A DNA stretch of 64,000 nt from Nitrosovibrio sp. Nv4. Lineage in GTDB: Bacteria; Pseudomonadota; Gammaproteobacteria; Burkholderiales; Nitrosomonadaceae. The stretch spans positions 25,901 to 89,900 of the forward strand of contig CAMAPK010000007.1 in NCBI GenBank assembly GCA_945860135.1, given 5' to 3'. Numbering within the stretch: position 1 is the stretch's first letter; each line of letters starts with the position of its first letter. The notes beneath the pieces are model-generated. The model was not told the DNA's origin, made no database searches, and saw only the letters and a program-made list of their open reading frames with translations. The translations under genes and the position numbers were made by a program. Shown here piece by piece: positions 9,610-17,457 of the stretch.

Positions 9610-10701
9610 ATGAGCCTGAAATGCGGTATCGTCGGCCTGCCCAATGTGGGCAAATCCACCCTGTTCAATGCTCTTACCAAGGCAGGCATCGCTGCGGAAA
9701 ATTATCCTTTCTGCACCATTGAGCCCAATGTTGGCATTGTCGAAGTACCTGACCCGCGCCTGTCCAAACTCACCGAAATCGTCAAGCCGCAGAAAGTGCA
9801 ACCTGCCATCGTCGAGTTCGTCGACATCGCCGGTCTGGTGGCCGGCGCATCCAAAGGCGAAGGATTGGGTAACAAATTTCTTGCCACCATCCGCGAGACC
9901 GACGGCATCATCAACATGGTGCGCTGCTTCGCCGACGACAACGTGGTTCACGTAGCCGGCAAGGTCGACCCGCTCTCTGACATCGAAACGATACAGACTG
10001 AACTGGCACTGGCCGATCTGGTAACGGTAGAGAAATCACTGCACCGCGAAACCAAACTGGCCAAATCCGGTGACAAAGACGCGATCAAGCTTGTGGCGCT
10101 GCTGGAAACAGTACGGGCGCATCTCGACCAGGGAAAACCGGCCAGGAGCCTGCAACTGGACAAGGACCAGCGACACCTGCTGCAACCGCTCTGCCTGCTG
10201 ACTGCCAAACCGGCCATCTACGTGGCCAACGTCGACGAGAAGGGTTTCAGCAACAATCCGCTGCTAAAGCGTGTGGAAGAATATGCGGCGCAAGAGGGCG
10301 CGCCGGTAGTAGCAATCTGCGCCGCACTGGAATCTGAGATTGCTGAACTGTCCGACGAAGACAAACAGATATTTCTCGCCGACATCGGTCTGGAAGAACC
10401 GGGATTGAACCGCCTGATTCGCGCCGCCTATCAATTGCTGGGACTGCAGACCTACTTCACTGCCGGCGTGAAGGAGGTGCGCGCCTGGACCATTCACAAA
10501 GGCGACACCGCGCCACAGGCCGCCGCCGTGATCCACACTGATTTCGAGAAAGGTTTCATCCGCGCCGAAGTCATCAGTTATGACGATTTCATTGCCTGCA
10601 AGGGTGAACAGGGCGCGAAGGAAGCGGGGAAAATGCGGCTGGAAGGCAAGGAATACGTGGTCAAGGACGGCGACGTCATGCATTTCCGCTTTAACGTCTA
10701 A
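9610..10701 (+). CDS. ychF: Redox-regulated P-loop ATPase YchF (OLA1 family)
   Basis: The 363-residue protein has the Obg-like P-loop [10 protein letters not shown], the switch sequence [20 protein letters not shown], a coiled-coil insert, and the C-terminal TGS domain ending [16 protein letters not shown]. YchF binds ribosomes, prefers ATP to GTP and acts in stress responses. The length and all motifs are intact. It is the last gene of the housekeeping run; the sequence after it is a gene-poor accessory patch. Confidence 0.97.
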   Translation: MSLKCGIVGLPNVGKSTLFNALTKAGIAAENYPFCTIEPNVGIVEVPDPRLSKLTEIVKPQKVQPAIVEFVDIAGLVAGASKGEGLGNKFLATIRETDGIINMVRCFADDNVVHVAGKVDPLSDIETIQTELALADLVTVEKSLHRETKLAKSGDKDAIKLVALLETVRAHLDQGKPARSLQLDKDQRHLLQPLCLLTAKPAIYVANVDEKGFSNNPLLKRVEEYAAQEGAPVVAICAALESEIAELSDEDKQIFLADIGLEEPGLNRLIRAAYQLLGLQTYFTAGVKEVRAWTIHKGDTAPQAAAVIHTDFEKGFIRAEVISYDDFIACKGEQGAKEAGKMRLEGKEYVVKDGDVMHFRFNV

Positions 10702-11090
10702 CCCACCTCGGAGCCTATAGACTGTAGGCCGCAAGTAGTGATTCGGTCTCATAAATCACAACAATAGAAGGTAAAAACGTAACCCCACATTCACTCCCTA
10801 GTCGCTAATAATTGACGGTATATCTGAAATCACGGAATCATAGAACCCGCCGCAAATAACAAGCAGGGAGGTATCTCTAAAGTAGCGGATGATCCTCGTG
10901 CGCGTGTCAAGGGTAGTCTAAAGACGGGGGATGCTGCAAGGGTACTATTACCCCCCTAGGGGGGGGAGGTCAGGGTTACCAATACAAGGGATAAAATGAA
11001 GGCATTGCCCCCTTGGTGGGGGGGGAGTAGGGCGCTGAGGTTATCACCGTGAATGGTCAATCAACTCCTTATGCGTGTTGCCGTGTCATC
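10702..11090. other. Gene-poor stretch with G-tract palindromes
   Basis: I see no supported gene in these 389 bases. Two C/G-tract dyads stand out: a perfect palindrome CCCCCCTAGGGGGG at 10951-10964 and a weaker one, CCCCCTTGGTGGGGG, around 11008-11023. They are about 55 bases apart and could be operator sites or structured DNA. The rest of the stretch shows no other clear repeat. Confidence 0.5.
10951..10964. repeat. Perfect 14-bp C6TAG6 palindrome
   Basis: CCCCCCTAGGGGGG is preceded by TTA and followed by more G. A related imperfect dyad lies about 55 bases downstream. Its function is unknown; a dimeric regulator site (LuxR/NarL-type half sites are of the form TAC-C-rich) is only a guess. 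Confidence 0.5.
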
Positions 11091-11213
11091 TCATGCGGCA
11101 ACTATTCTGCCAATAACATAACCGGCCGCGATCAATATCAGTAGCGGCGGAAACACTACCAATACAATCAACAATACTTCGTGCTGGCTGAATCTACGCA
11201 TCCGATTATTCAT
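11091..11213 (-). CDS. Small membrane protein candidate (40 residues)
   Basis: The ORF is too short for the track. Read on the minus strand it gives MNNRMRRFSQHEVLLIVLVV, then FPPLLILIAAGYVIGRIVAA and a stop: a positively charged N-terminus and one strongly hydrophobic helix of about 25 residues. A GGAG lies five bases before the ATG. I do not recognise a family. The composition and ribosome-binding site make it more likely than chance to be translated, but there is no homology evidence. Confidence 0.4.
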   Translation of the reverse strand: MNNRMRRFSQHEVLLIVLVVFPPLLILIAAGYVIGRIVAA

Positions 11214-11351
11214 GGTCACTCCACTTGGAGATACTATTTAGAGTGACTTCAGCATAACTGTAAAAGATTACGTTCCAATGAAGGTATTATGAAGATTCTT
11301 TTACAGCAGTACGTGTTGGCGCATGACACAGGCTCTCTCGCACCGCAACAA

Positions 11352-11376
11352 TAAAAACGGGAGCTGAAGCCCCCGT
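11352..11376 (-). terminator. Terminator of the broken PEP-CTERM copy
   Basis: On the minus strand ACGGGGGCTTCAGCTCCCGT is followed by TTTTTAT. It closely resembles the terminators at 12230 and 13134 and lies at the same distance after the tag stop codon, so it belongs to the repeated 3' module. Confidence 0.8.
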
Positions 11377-11403
11377 TGGTGTTTCCAGAATAACTACCCT
11401 TAC

Positions 11404-11508
11404 TCAGGCTTGTCCGTTCTTGCGACAACGCGCCATAAAGCCCATCAGGCCCAGACCCGCCAGAAACATGGCATAGGTTTCTGGCTCGGGGACGGGCATG
11501 GCCGTTGA
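11404..11508 (-). pseudogene. PEP-CTERM sorting-tag relic
   Basis: The minus strand encodes STAMPVPEPETYAMFLAGLG, then LMGFMARCRKNGQA and a stop. This is almost residue for residue the C-terminal sorting tag of the two intact PEP-CTERM genes nearby, with one arginine changed to cysteine in the basic end. A TGA at 11509-11511 stops the frame just before the tag, and no exported domain is attached. The preceding DNA (11512-11590) reads in another frame as KKPGPAHRLY and so on, also interrupted by a stop, so this is the end of a broken gene. Confidence 0.8.
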
Positions 11509-11842
11509 TCACGACCTCGTAGCGCTAGCCGTCGCAGTAGAGCCGGTGTGCCGGACCGGGTTTCTTCATACCGGCGTGGGAGAAGATGTGGCCAGATACT
11601 TATCTGGAGCTTCATTTTTGCACTATGTCCCCGAAGCAATCTAAAAAAACATTTTGGATTATGGAAAAGGTGAATCAAGCTCGAATTGGTGAAACATTGT
11701 GTATGCAAACTAGCTTGATGGATATCTCGGAAATTATTTTCCCAGGTCTATACGTTTAGATAGTGCTGCAGTGGAGTGGCGCAACTGCATCACAGATACA
11801 GATTGAATCTTTCTGAGTTTTGTTTATCAAAGAGGTGCTTCG
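11509..11842. other. Intergenic stretch with unidentified relic
   Basis: Minus-strand codons at 11512-11590 look coding (KKPGPAHRLYCDG, stop, RYEVVINGHA) but I cannot name the family. The remainder up to the gene at 11843 is AT-richer and shows nothing I can support apart from a probable promoter region for that gene. Confidence 0.4.
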
Positions 11843-12166
11843 ATGGCTCAGCAGATAGCGAATATTGCAATTACCTACTGGCAACCCCAGAGCAAACGAG
11901 CGAAAAAGCCACGAAAGGAGATTCCTGACGACGGCACGGCTATCAGCCGCATAATTGGAAATATAGCGCTTTCACGCGAACATAAAGACGAATTCACAAT
12001 AGAACTGTGGCCGCATTTTTACTCGGATCTGGATGGGTTGAATCTAGATCCAAAAGAAGTCGATGACGGAGATTCTATCGAATATGACTTTAACGGGGAG
12101 CGGAAACTGATAACCTTCGAGCAGTTCGGCAATATGGTTTCCGATTACAGGAACAGTAAAAAATAA
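11843..12166 (+). CDS. Hypothetical protein (107 residues)
   Basis: I do not recognise this protein. It is soluble and charged, with no signal peptide or membrane helix. The start MAQQIANIAITYWQPQ is followed by a Lys-rich segment (KRAKKPRKE) and an acidic middle (DPKEVDDGDSIEYDF). AGAGGTG lies six bases before the ATG, a good ribosome-binding site. It is the only plus-strand gene between ychF and the IS3 relic. It sits between a PEP-CTERM relic and an intact PEP-CTERM gene, which suggests accessory DNA. Confidence 0.6.
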   Translation: MAQQIANIAITYWQPQSKRAKKPRKEIPDDGTAISRIIGNIALSREHKDEFTIELWPHFYSDLDGLNLDPKEVDDGDSIEYDFNGERKLITFEQFGNMVSDYRNSKK

Positions 12167-12229
12167 AATCAGGTTGGCCAGGCTAGCTGAAATCAGTTCA
12201 TACAGATTCATTTGCGTAAATCGCAACAA

Positions 12230-12259
12230 TAAAAAACAAACGGGAGCCGCAGCCCCCGT
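12230..12259 (-). terminator. Intrinsic terminator of the FxDxF-type PEP-CTERM gene
   Basis: The minus strand gives ACGGGGG, loop CTGCGG, CTCCCGT, with one G-T pair, then TTTGTTTTTTATT. It lies 27 bases past the stop codon of the gene at 12287 and is part of the repeated module. Confidence 0.85.
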
Positions 12260-12286
12260 CAGTGTTTCTAGAATGACTACCTTTTA

Positions 12287-12880
12287 TCAGGCCTGTCCAT
12301 TCTTGCGACGACGCGCCATGAAACCCATCAGGCCAAGACCTGCCAGGAACATGGCGTAGGTTTCGGGTTCGGGTACGGGTGAAGTATTCGATACTTCGGG
12401 TGGAGGCACGATATTCAATACTCCCGCATATGAGCCGCCAAATAAACCAGCAACCGTTCCCTTGATTTGAAGGGTGTAAGTGCCGGCATCTAATGTCAAT
12501 GGATTTAAAACCACAGTTGTTGCAGATACTGTCGGGCTGTAGTTAACAGTAGTCCCCCATGCCTGCATAAGCGTACCAGGAGCAACTGGGCCAGTCTCAT
12601 GCGTGCTACCAATGTATAGACGAGCTCTAAGGTCAGTGAGGCCCAATATAGTGCCCAAGTTTATTGACGAAGTGACCGAGTTCGCAGAACCATCGGGAAT
12701 CGTAAAGATAAAATCATCCCAAAATGTAGAACCTGAAGATGCGCTAGCGAATGAGTTGCCGTACGTGAGCGAAGTTGGCAAAGGCCCAACACTAAGGTTG
12801 GTAATGGTGTCAGCGAAAGCGCTCACGCTGGAAATGCAAAATACAGCTGCCAAGATGATGTTTCTAACAAATGTATTCAT
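12287..12880 (-). CDS. PEP-CTERM sorting-domain protein, FxDxF type
   Basis: The 197-residue protein has a Sec signal peptide (MNTFVRNIILAAVFCISSVSAFA), a beta-rich domain of about 140 residues with TFWDDFIFTIP (an FxDxF motif), and a C-terminal PEP-CTERM tag: VPEPETY, a hydrophobic helix and the basic end ARRRKNGQA. Such proteins are recognised by an exosortase (EpsH/XrtA type), which removes the tag and places the protein at the cell surface with exopolysaccharide. No exosortase is in this window. The tag and terminator are shared nearly identically with the gene at 13187. Confidence 0.85.
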   Translation of the reverse strand: MNTFVRNIILAAVFCISSVSAFADTITNLSVGPLPTSLTYGNSFASASSGSTFWDDFIFTIPDGSANSVTSSINLGTILGLTDLRARLYIGSTHETGPVAPGTLMQAWGTTVNYSPTVSATTVVLNPLTLDAGTYTLQIKGTVAGLFGGSYAGVLNIVPPPEVSNTSPVPEPETYAMFLAGLGLMGFMARRRKNGQA

Positions 12881-13133
12881 GATTGAAACTCCTTGGTGGC
12901 ATCAAAGCTGGACTGTCCGGTTCCGACTCGTCACAACAGGTCAGAGTCGTGAACTCTGGTGAGAATAATATAATGGAGGCATATGTCAGCTAATGCCTTG
13001 CGATAATTCGAAAACATAAGCCTTTCGTATCATTTTCAGTATCGAAAACAAGTGGTGAGGCAGAGAGCACAATGTCGAATGCGATCGGACTTATTATAGA
13101 AGCCGACAATATCAATCCTAATAACTCTTCCTA

Positions 13134-13159
13134 TAAAAAACGGGGGCCACAACCCCCGT
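13134..13159 (-). terminator. Intrinsic terminator of the PEP-CTERM metalloprotease-like gene
   Basis: ACGGGGG (13153-13159 on the minus strand) pairs with CCCCCGT (13140-13146) and is followed by TTTTTTAT. It is a perfect 7-bp GC-rich stem in the repeated 3' module. Confidence 0.9.
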
Positions 13160-13186
13160 CAGCGTTTCCAGAATGACTACCTTTTA

Positions 13187-14149
13187 TCAGGCCTGTCCAT
13201 TCTTGCGACGACGCGCCATGAAACCCATCAGGCCAAGACCTGCCAGGAACATGGCGTAGGTTTCAGGTTCGGGGATGGGAGCAGTGAGGTTATAGCCGAT
13301 GACGTCAAGCGCCGTTTGTTCAACCGTGCCGTAGTTGATCAACAAACCGGGCGTACCGTAGGCATCCTGCACCCGGGCCGTGTGTGCGCCAACGCTCCAC
13401 CAATCACCGTAGTCACTAGCCTGACTGAAGCGCGCCAACATCGTCGCGCCGCCATCGATCGAGAAGTAGGCGTCATCACCCGTGGTAGTGAAGGTCCGAT
13501 TGCCGCTGGAGTCATAACGGAACAAGTCTTCGGGCCGGATATATTGCAGGGTCGAGCCCACGGACGAACCGATACCGAGCACTTCGTCGATCTCATGCAT
13601 GACGACTGAATTCATGTCGTACAAGCCTGCGCCGATGCCGTCGAGTCGAGTCGAGTCGACCAGGCCGAGGTTGATGCCGATGGTCCCGGCAAAACTGTCG
13701 GGTGTCGTGCCGCACCCCAGACTGACCGCCAAGCAGTTTGCATACGAGATTATGAGGTGGTTATCGCCCGTCGCCGGGTCGCTGGGGCCAGAGGAGATGT
13801 GGCTCAGCGCCGTGTTGTCGTTGACAGTCGTTTTGTCGGCGTTCAATGCATTGTAATACGTCCTGTAACGCACTTCTTCGATCCACGTGGTACTCTGCCC
13901 AAGGCCGCTATTCATGCTGTTGAACTTGATATTCACCGTAATGGGGTCGCTGAATAGCAATGCGAACTGGCCGATCGCGTTGTTCACGGTCGCCTGCTGG
14001 GAGGCGTTGTAGCTTGCATCGAATGTGGGAATGATCACCAAGGCATGGGCTGGCAACGAAACCCCGCCAATCAGACAGGCAGACACGGAAACCAGTAGTG
14101 CCTTTGGGATTCGACGTTCGCGTCGACTTCCGAATTTAGTCGCACTCAT
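13187..14149 (-). CDS. PEP-CTERM protein with metalloprotease-like domain
   Basis: The track ORF opens at a TTG (14206). I prefer the ATG at 14149, which gives MSATKFGSRRERRIPKALLV, then VSACLIGGVSLPAHA, a plausible signal peptide. The middle has VVMHEIDEVLGIGSS, the pattern of a family annotated as NF038122 metalloproteases (name from memory). The fifth position of the usual HExxH is Glu here, which is normal for that family as far as I recall. The C-terminus carries the PEP-CTERM tag PIPEPETY with end ARRRKNGQA. It is probably a secreted, surface-sorted protein; proteolytic activity is inferred. Confidence 0.8.
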   Translation of the reverse strand: MSATKFGSRRERRIPKALLVSVSACLIGGVSLPAHALVIIPTFDASYNASQQATVNNAIGQFALLFSDPITVNIKFNSMNSGLGQSTTWIEEVRYRTYYNALNADKTTVNDNTALSHISSGPSDPATGDNHLIISYANCLAVSLGCGTTPDSFAGTIGINLGLVDSTRLDGIGAGLYDMNSVVMHEIDEVLGIGSSVGSTLQYIRPEDLFRYDSSGNRTFTTTGDDAYFSIDGGATMLARFSQASDYGDWWSVGAHTARVQDAYGTPGLLINYGTVEQTALDVIGYNLTAPIPEPETYAMFLAGLGLMGFMARRRKNGQA

Positions 14150-14597
14150 ATAGGAATAAATTGATTTCAAATCGGCACCAAAATAACGCTCTGCAACCTG
14201 CACCAATGCCTGGCTTCAGCACATGAATTCGTAAGTTAACCGGACACTATTGACTGTCAATCCACCATCAACTTATGTTTTGCAGCATACAGCAGTTGTT
14301 CCATCAGTATGTGATAAGTATATGATTTGTAATGATCTGAACGGACTATCACTGTTTACAGGTAACGAGAGAGGACTCCAAGTCAGCGTTGCGCCAGATC
14401 GGGCAGTTTTCTTTTGTGGAATTTTTCCGCTGAAATTTCAGAACAGGAAATCTAGGGGTGTGGCTCACTTTGAAAAAAGCGGGTATAAAATGACTTATTG
14501 CAGAACGCACCACATATGTGGCGCGGGTATTAGCCGACAATGGCGGTTTAGCGTCCGAATCGAAGTCGTGGCTTCAGTGGGGCTGCGGTATCTTTTC
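14150..14597. other. Intergenic region without a recognisable gene
   Basis: This stretch separates the PEP-CTERM genes from the end of the secretion operon. The track ORF at 14250-14771 overlaps the rhomboid gene and has no family features. I see no clear terminator or repeat. Confidence 0.5.
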
Positions 14598-15605
14598 CTA
14601 TTGTCCGTCCCCCGGTTCGGTCGAACTCCGATTGGCCTCGGTCTTCAGCTTCGGCTTTTCAGCCCCGGCCCTATCGGGTTGAGTCAGTTGCCGGGATTCT
14701 TTTTCCATCTCAAGAGCGTCGAGAATCGGTGCGGTCTTCCCGGCGCGCAATCCCTCCGCCAGAGCGCGTGAGGCATCTCTGCGGCGCTCGGCATAATGGC
14801 GCAGCACTTCCACTGCAGCGGCGGAAGGTAAAGCAGGATCGGGCGGGAGGTGGGACAACTGTTCGAAGCTCTCTTCGTAACGGTCGCCAACAGCCGTGTC
14901 GATGCGGCCTGCCAGCTCGTCGAAAGAAATGCTGCCGCGCTTGCCTTCATCAAGTATGTTCTGCCATGCATGGCTGATTGCAGCATCGTCCCGCAGAAAC
15001 TCCCCAATCTCCCTGCGCATCAGGACTTCTTCGCTCCAGCGGTAAGCGGGTGCCGGAATCTGGCTGATCAGGATGGCGATTGCCAAGACAAAAGCATTCC
15101 CAGCGAACAGACGGCTACGCTGGGATACGCGCTTCGTCAGATCGATTGGCCGCGCCAATATTATCCCGCCCAGTATCCCGGCGATGAATCCGCCAATATG
15201 CGCGGCGTTGTCAATACCGGTCACTAAAAGGCCGAGGCCAATAGTGATTGCGGCAAAACCGGCGGCTCCCCAGAATAACCAGCGGAATTCATGTGGATGA
15301 AGATTGCCGCGCTCACGCCAAAGAAATGCCAGCAGGGCGCCATAAACGCCAAAAATGGCACCGGACGCACCGCCCGACACCGCCAACCCTTGATGTGCAA
15401 CCAGCGACAGCAAATTGCCCGCCAAACCGCTGCAAAAATAGATGCCCGCGAACCTGGCGTGTCCGTACATGCGCTCGACCAGTTGTCCGCCATCCCACAG
15501 CGCCCAGAGGAAAAACTGATGGCGCAGGAAAACAGTGGTCGACGAGTCGATGATCCGGAATAGATATTCCATTTCCCGCTCTGTCAGAATGATGGGATTC
15601 TTCAT
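14598..15605 (-). CDS. Rhomboid-family intramembrane protease, N-terminally truncated
   Basis: The protein keeps the nucleophile motif GGASGAIFGVYGALLAF and the catalytic histidine in DNAAHIGGFIAG, followed by a long cytoplasmic tail of about 190 residues. Rhomboids need earlier helices that carry the conserved His and Asn before the W-A-L-W-D-G-G segment. Here that place reads TTVFLRHQFFLWALWDGG, so both residues and the first helices are missing. The ATG at 15605 (MKNPIILTEREMEY) is chosen over 15722. It follows three pseudopilin genes on the same strand. It may be an inactive remnant or an internal deletion. Confidence 0.75.
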   Translation of the reverse strand: MKNPIILTEREMEYLFRIIDSSTTVFLRHQFFLWALWDGGQLVERMYGHARFAGIYFCSGLAGNLLSLVAHQGLAVSGGASGAIFGVYGALLAFLWRERGNLHPHEFRWLFWGAAGFAAITIGLGLLVTGIDNAAHIGGFIAGILGGIILARPIDLTKRVSQRSRLFAGNAFVLAIAILISQIPAPAYRWSEEVLMRREIGEFLRDDAAISHAWQNILDEGKRGSISFDELAGRIDTAVGDRYEESFEQLSHLPPDPALPSAAAVEVLRHYAERRRDASRALAEGLRAGKTAPILDALEMEKESRQLTQPDRAGAEKPKLKTEANRSSTEPGDGQ

Positions 15606-15834
15606 AACGTATGCGTATTCTTTTATGCCTTGTTCTGGCTGCTGCCATATCCCGGCTACAGCTACCGGCACTTCATGCTTCCTCTGAATCTGCAAATTCA
15701 GGCTATTGTCGGTGTATTGCATGACAGGATAATTAAGATGGTGTTACAGATTTGTGAACATTGCATAGGCCGAAGCGCTCATGGAAACTGGCAAACAGGC
15801 CTCTGCAGCAGCGCAACAACTGCCGGATTCAGGA

Positions 15835-16464
15835 TTAAGGAACAGCAGCGCCTGCGGACGGCGCAACCGGCGGCTGTGGTTCTGCGGGTGGTTTCGGTGG
15901 TGGGGGTGGTGGGGGTGGTGGTGGTTGCGGCTGCGGGTTCGACTGGGGTTGCGGCGTATTGCCCGCAGCGCCCGGCAAATAGACAAATTTCCAGTCCTTG
16001 TAACTCGCCGCATCGCTGAAAGAGTCGTAACGTTCCGGGAAACCAGTCCGTTTGATCGGCTTCTGCGCCGACAAGCTATAGACTCCGGTAATGCCAATCC
16101 CGGGTTGCCTGACCAGTCCCCACTCGGCACTGCCTGTCATCGGGTCGAAAAAGATTTTGCGCAAATGCCGCTTGACCATGGGGAAACGATCGTCCACCAG
16201 CAATTTCTCCAGAGTATCCGGATAGCGCTTGGGTATTCCCGGCGTACTTTCGTAGTACGACCCGATCGCCTGCCTGAACTGGTCGCCCACGAACATCAGT
16301 TCTTTTTCCTTGTCCCGCCATGCTTCGGTGCGCCATACCAGTCCTGCGCCAGCCAGCGCGATGCCGGCCAGCGCGACCGCAAACAGCATCCAGATATAAG
16401 TGAAGCCCCTCGCCCTGCGCATCCCGCAGCATACCCCGCTTGTTGGCCTGCCGGCTGTCACCAT
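15835..16464 (-). CDS. Pseudopilin-like protein with polyproline tail
   Basis: A prepilin-type N-terminus, RRARGFTYIWMLFAVALAG, marks a type II secretion/type IV pilus pseudopilin of about 195-209 residues. The residue at +5 after the cleavage glycine is not Glu (FTYIW), which is unusual for major pilins but seen in GspK-type minor ones. The C-terminus ends in ten consecutive prolines and a Pro/Ala-rich tail. The ATG at 16464 overlaps the stop of the upstream gene (ATGGTGA); an ATG at 16422 would give a shorter leader. The prolines come from a GGT/GGG tract prone to slippage. Confidence 0.78.
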   Translation of the reverse strand: MVTAGRPTSGVCCGMRRARGFTYIWMLFAVALAGIALAGAGLVWRTEAWRDKEKELMFVGDQFRQAIGSYYESTPGIPKRYPDTLEKLLVDDRFPMVKRHLRKIFFDPMTGSAEWGLVRQPGIGITGVYSLSAQKPIKRTGFPERYDSFSDAASYKDWKFVYLPGAAGNTPQPQSNPQPQPPPPPPPPPPKPPAEPQPPVAPSAGAAVP

Positions 16465-16907
16465 GTCTCGTACAATGTTCCGTCCTTTGCCGTTTCCGCT
16501 GAACCGCTGCGCACGTCGTAAACGCCTTCGGTATCATCGGGCGGGGAAATCACCACCCAGGTTGCCGCGCTTTCCGTCAACGGATCAACCGGAATGGCAC
16601 GCAGGTAGCGCCTCTGCGCCAGTTCGTCCAGATCGACCGGGTATTTGCCGGTATCGCTGTAGAATTTGTCGATGGCATCGCGCATGATGTTGAGATCCTG
16701 CCGCAATACCGTCTCTTTGGACCGGTCCAGCGAATTGAAATATCTGGGCGCGACGATACTGAGCAGGGTCGCAATGATCGCCATTACGACCAGCAGTTCT
16801 ATCAGCGTAAAACCGCGGCAATTCCGGTTCAATTTCGGCAGCATGACCTGGTCGAATTTCCCGCTGCCTGATTCACTGATACTGCAACTGGCACAAGCTG
16901 TGCGCAT
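16458..16907 (-). CDS. Type II secretion pseudopilin, GspG-like
   Basis: The 149-residue protein has a prepilin motif CRGFTLIELLVVMAIIATLL with Glu at +5, then the GspG-like pattern APRYFNSLDRSKETVLRQDL and TGKYPVDLDEL. The end YDVRSGSAETAKDGTLYETW resembles the calcium-loop region of GspG. It is one of four pseudopilins in the operon. It starts six bases after the stop of the pseudopilin at 16914, and its stop overlaps the start of the next gene. A prepilin peptidase must be encoded elsewhere. Confidence 0.88.
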   Translation of the reverse strand: MRTACASCSISESGSGKFDQVMLPKLNRNCRGFTLIELLVVMAIIATLLSIVAPRYFNSLDRSKETVLRQDLNIMRDAIDKFYSDTGKYPVDLDELAQRRYLRAIPVDPLTESAATWVVISPPDDTEGVYDVRSGSAETAKDGTLYETW

Positions 16908-16913
16908 CTTCGC

Positions 16914-17453
16914 TCACCATCTGTCGTAGGGAATGCCATTCAAACCGGTCTGGCGCGAACGTGAATACACATCAAACACATCGTCCCCTTCCTGCGGATC
17001 GTCCGGCGGACTTTCGTAAGCGCGCTTGCCCCAGGTATCCGCATTGGATAATGCGGGCTCGGCGGACATCGGGTCGCGCGGCAATCGTCTCAGAAAATAG
17101 ATCTTGCGCGATGCCGGATCCTTGATGTCGGGCACGCCTTCGACCAGGTCCTCCAGTCTGCGCGGGTAGTCCGTTGCGTCCGCTTTCCTGGCAACGCGCC
17201 CTTCGTTCACTGCGCGCTTGTAGGCATCGATCGCTTCGCGGATTTGCCGCAATCCCGCCCGCAGCTCCTGTTCCTTCTCGCGCTGCACATTGAGTTCATA
17301 CAGGGGCATGGCCGAAGAGGCCAGTACTGCCATGATGGCCACAACGATCATCAGCTCGACCAGAGTGAAGCCGCGGCTGCCTGCTGGGTTCGTTACGGGA
17401 TTCGTTGCGGGATGCGTCACCGGAGAAACCGCTGCCGGGTTCATTTTCACCAT
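16914..17453 (-). CDS. Type II secretion pseudopilin
   Basis: The 179-residue protein has a long leader of about 28 residues before the cleavage motif SRGFTLVELMIVVAIMAVLA with Glu at +5. The soluble part (QREKEQELRAGLRQIREAID, then YPRRLEDLVEG and KIYFLRRLPRDPM) is of GspG/GspH type and ends GLNGIPYDRW. This resembles the ends of its neighbour, so the two may be tandem duplicates that diverged. It lies four bases after the secretin stop. It would form part of the periplasmic pseudopilus. Confidence 0.87.
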   Translation of the reverse strand: MVKMNPAAVSPVTHPATNPVTNPAGSRGFTLVELMIVVAIMAVLASSAMPLYELNVQREKEQELRAGLRQIREAIDAYKRAVNEGRVARKADATDYPRRLEDLVEGVPDIKDPASRKIYFLRRLPRDPMSAEPALSNADTWGKRAYESPPDDPQEGDDVFDVYSRSRQTGLNGIPYDRW

Positions 17454-17457
17454 GCCG

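Larger units (their letters stand above)
11350..13275 (-). repeat. Three dispersed copies of a ~145-bp PEP-CTERM tag plus terminator module
   Basis: Copies lie at about 11350-11495, 12229-12374 and 13134-13275, all on the minus strand. Each holds the last 27 to 30 codons (P-x-PEPETYAMFLAGLGLMGF, then the basic end RRKNGQA), a nearly constant spacer (GGTAGTCATTCTGGAAAC-like) and an intrinsic terminator. The second and third copies are almost identical over the tag and spacer; the first is more diverged. Upstream of the tag the genes are unrelated, so the repeated unit is the 3' end and not whole genes. Confidence 0.85.

Noticed and set aside
11249-11512. 87-residue minus-strand ORF (MINGHARPRARN...)
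   Set aside because: It reads the PEP-CTERM tag DNA in the wrong frame; the tag frame is the meaningful one.
14250-14771. 173-residue plus-strand ORF
   Set aside because: Its second half is antisense to the rhomboid gene and the first half has no recognisable features.
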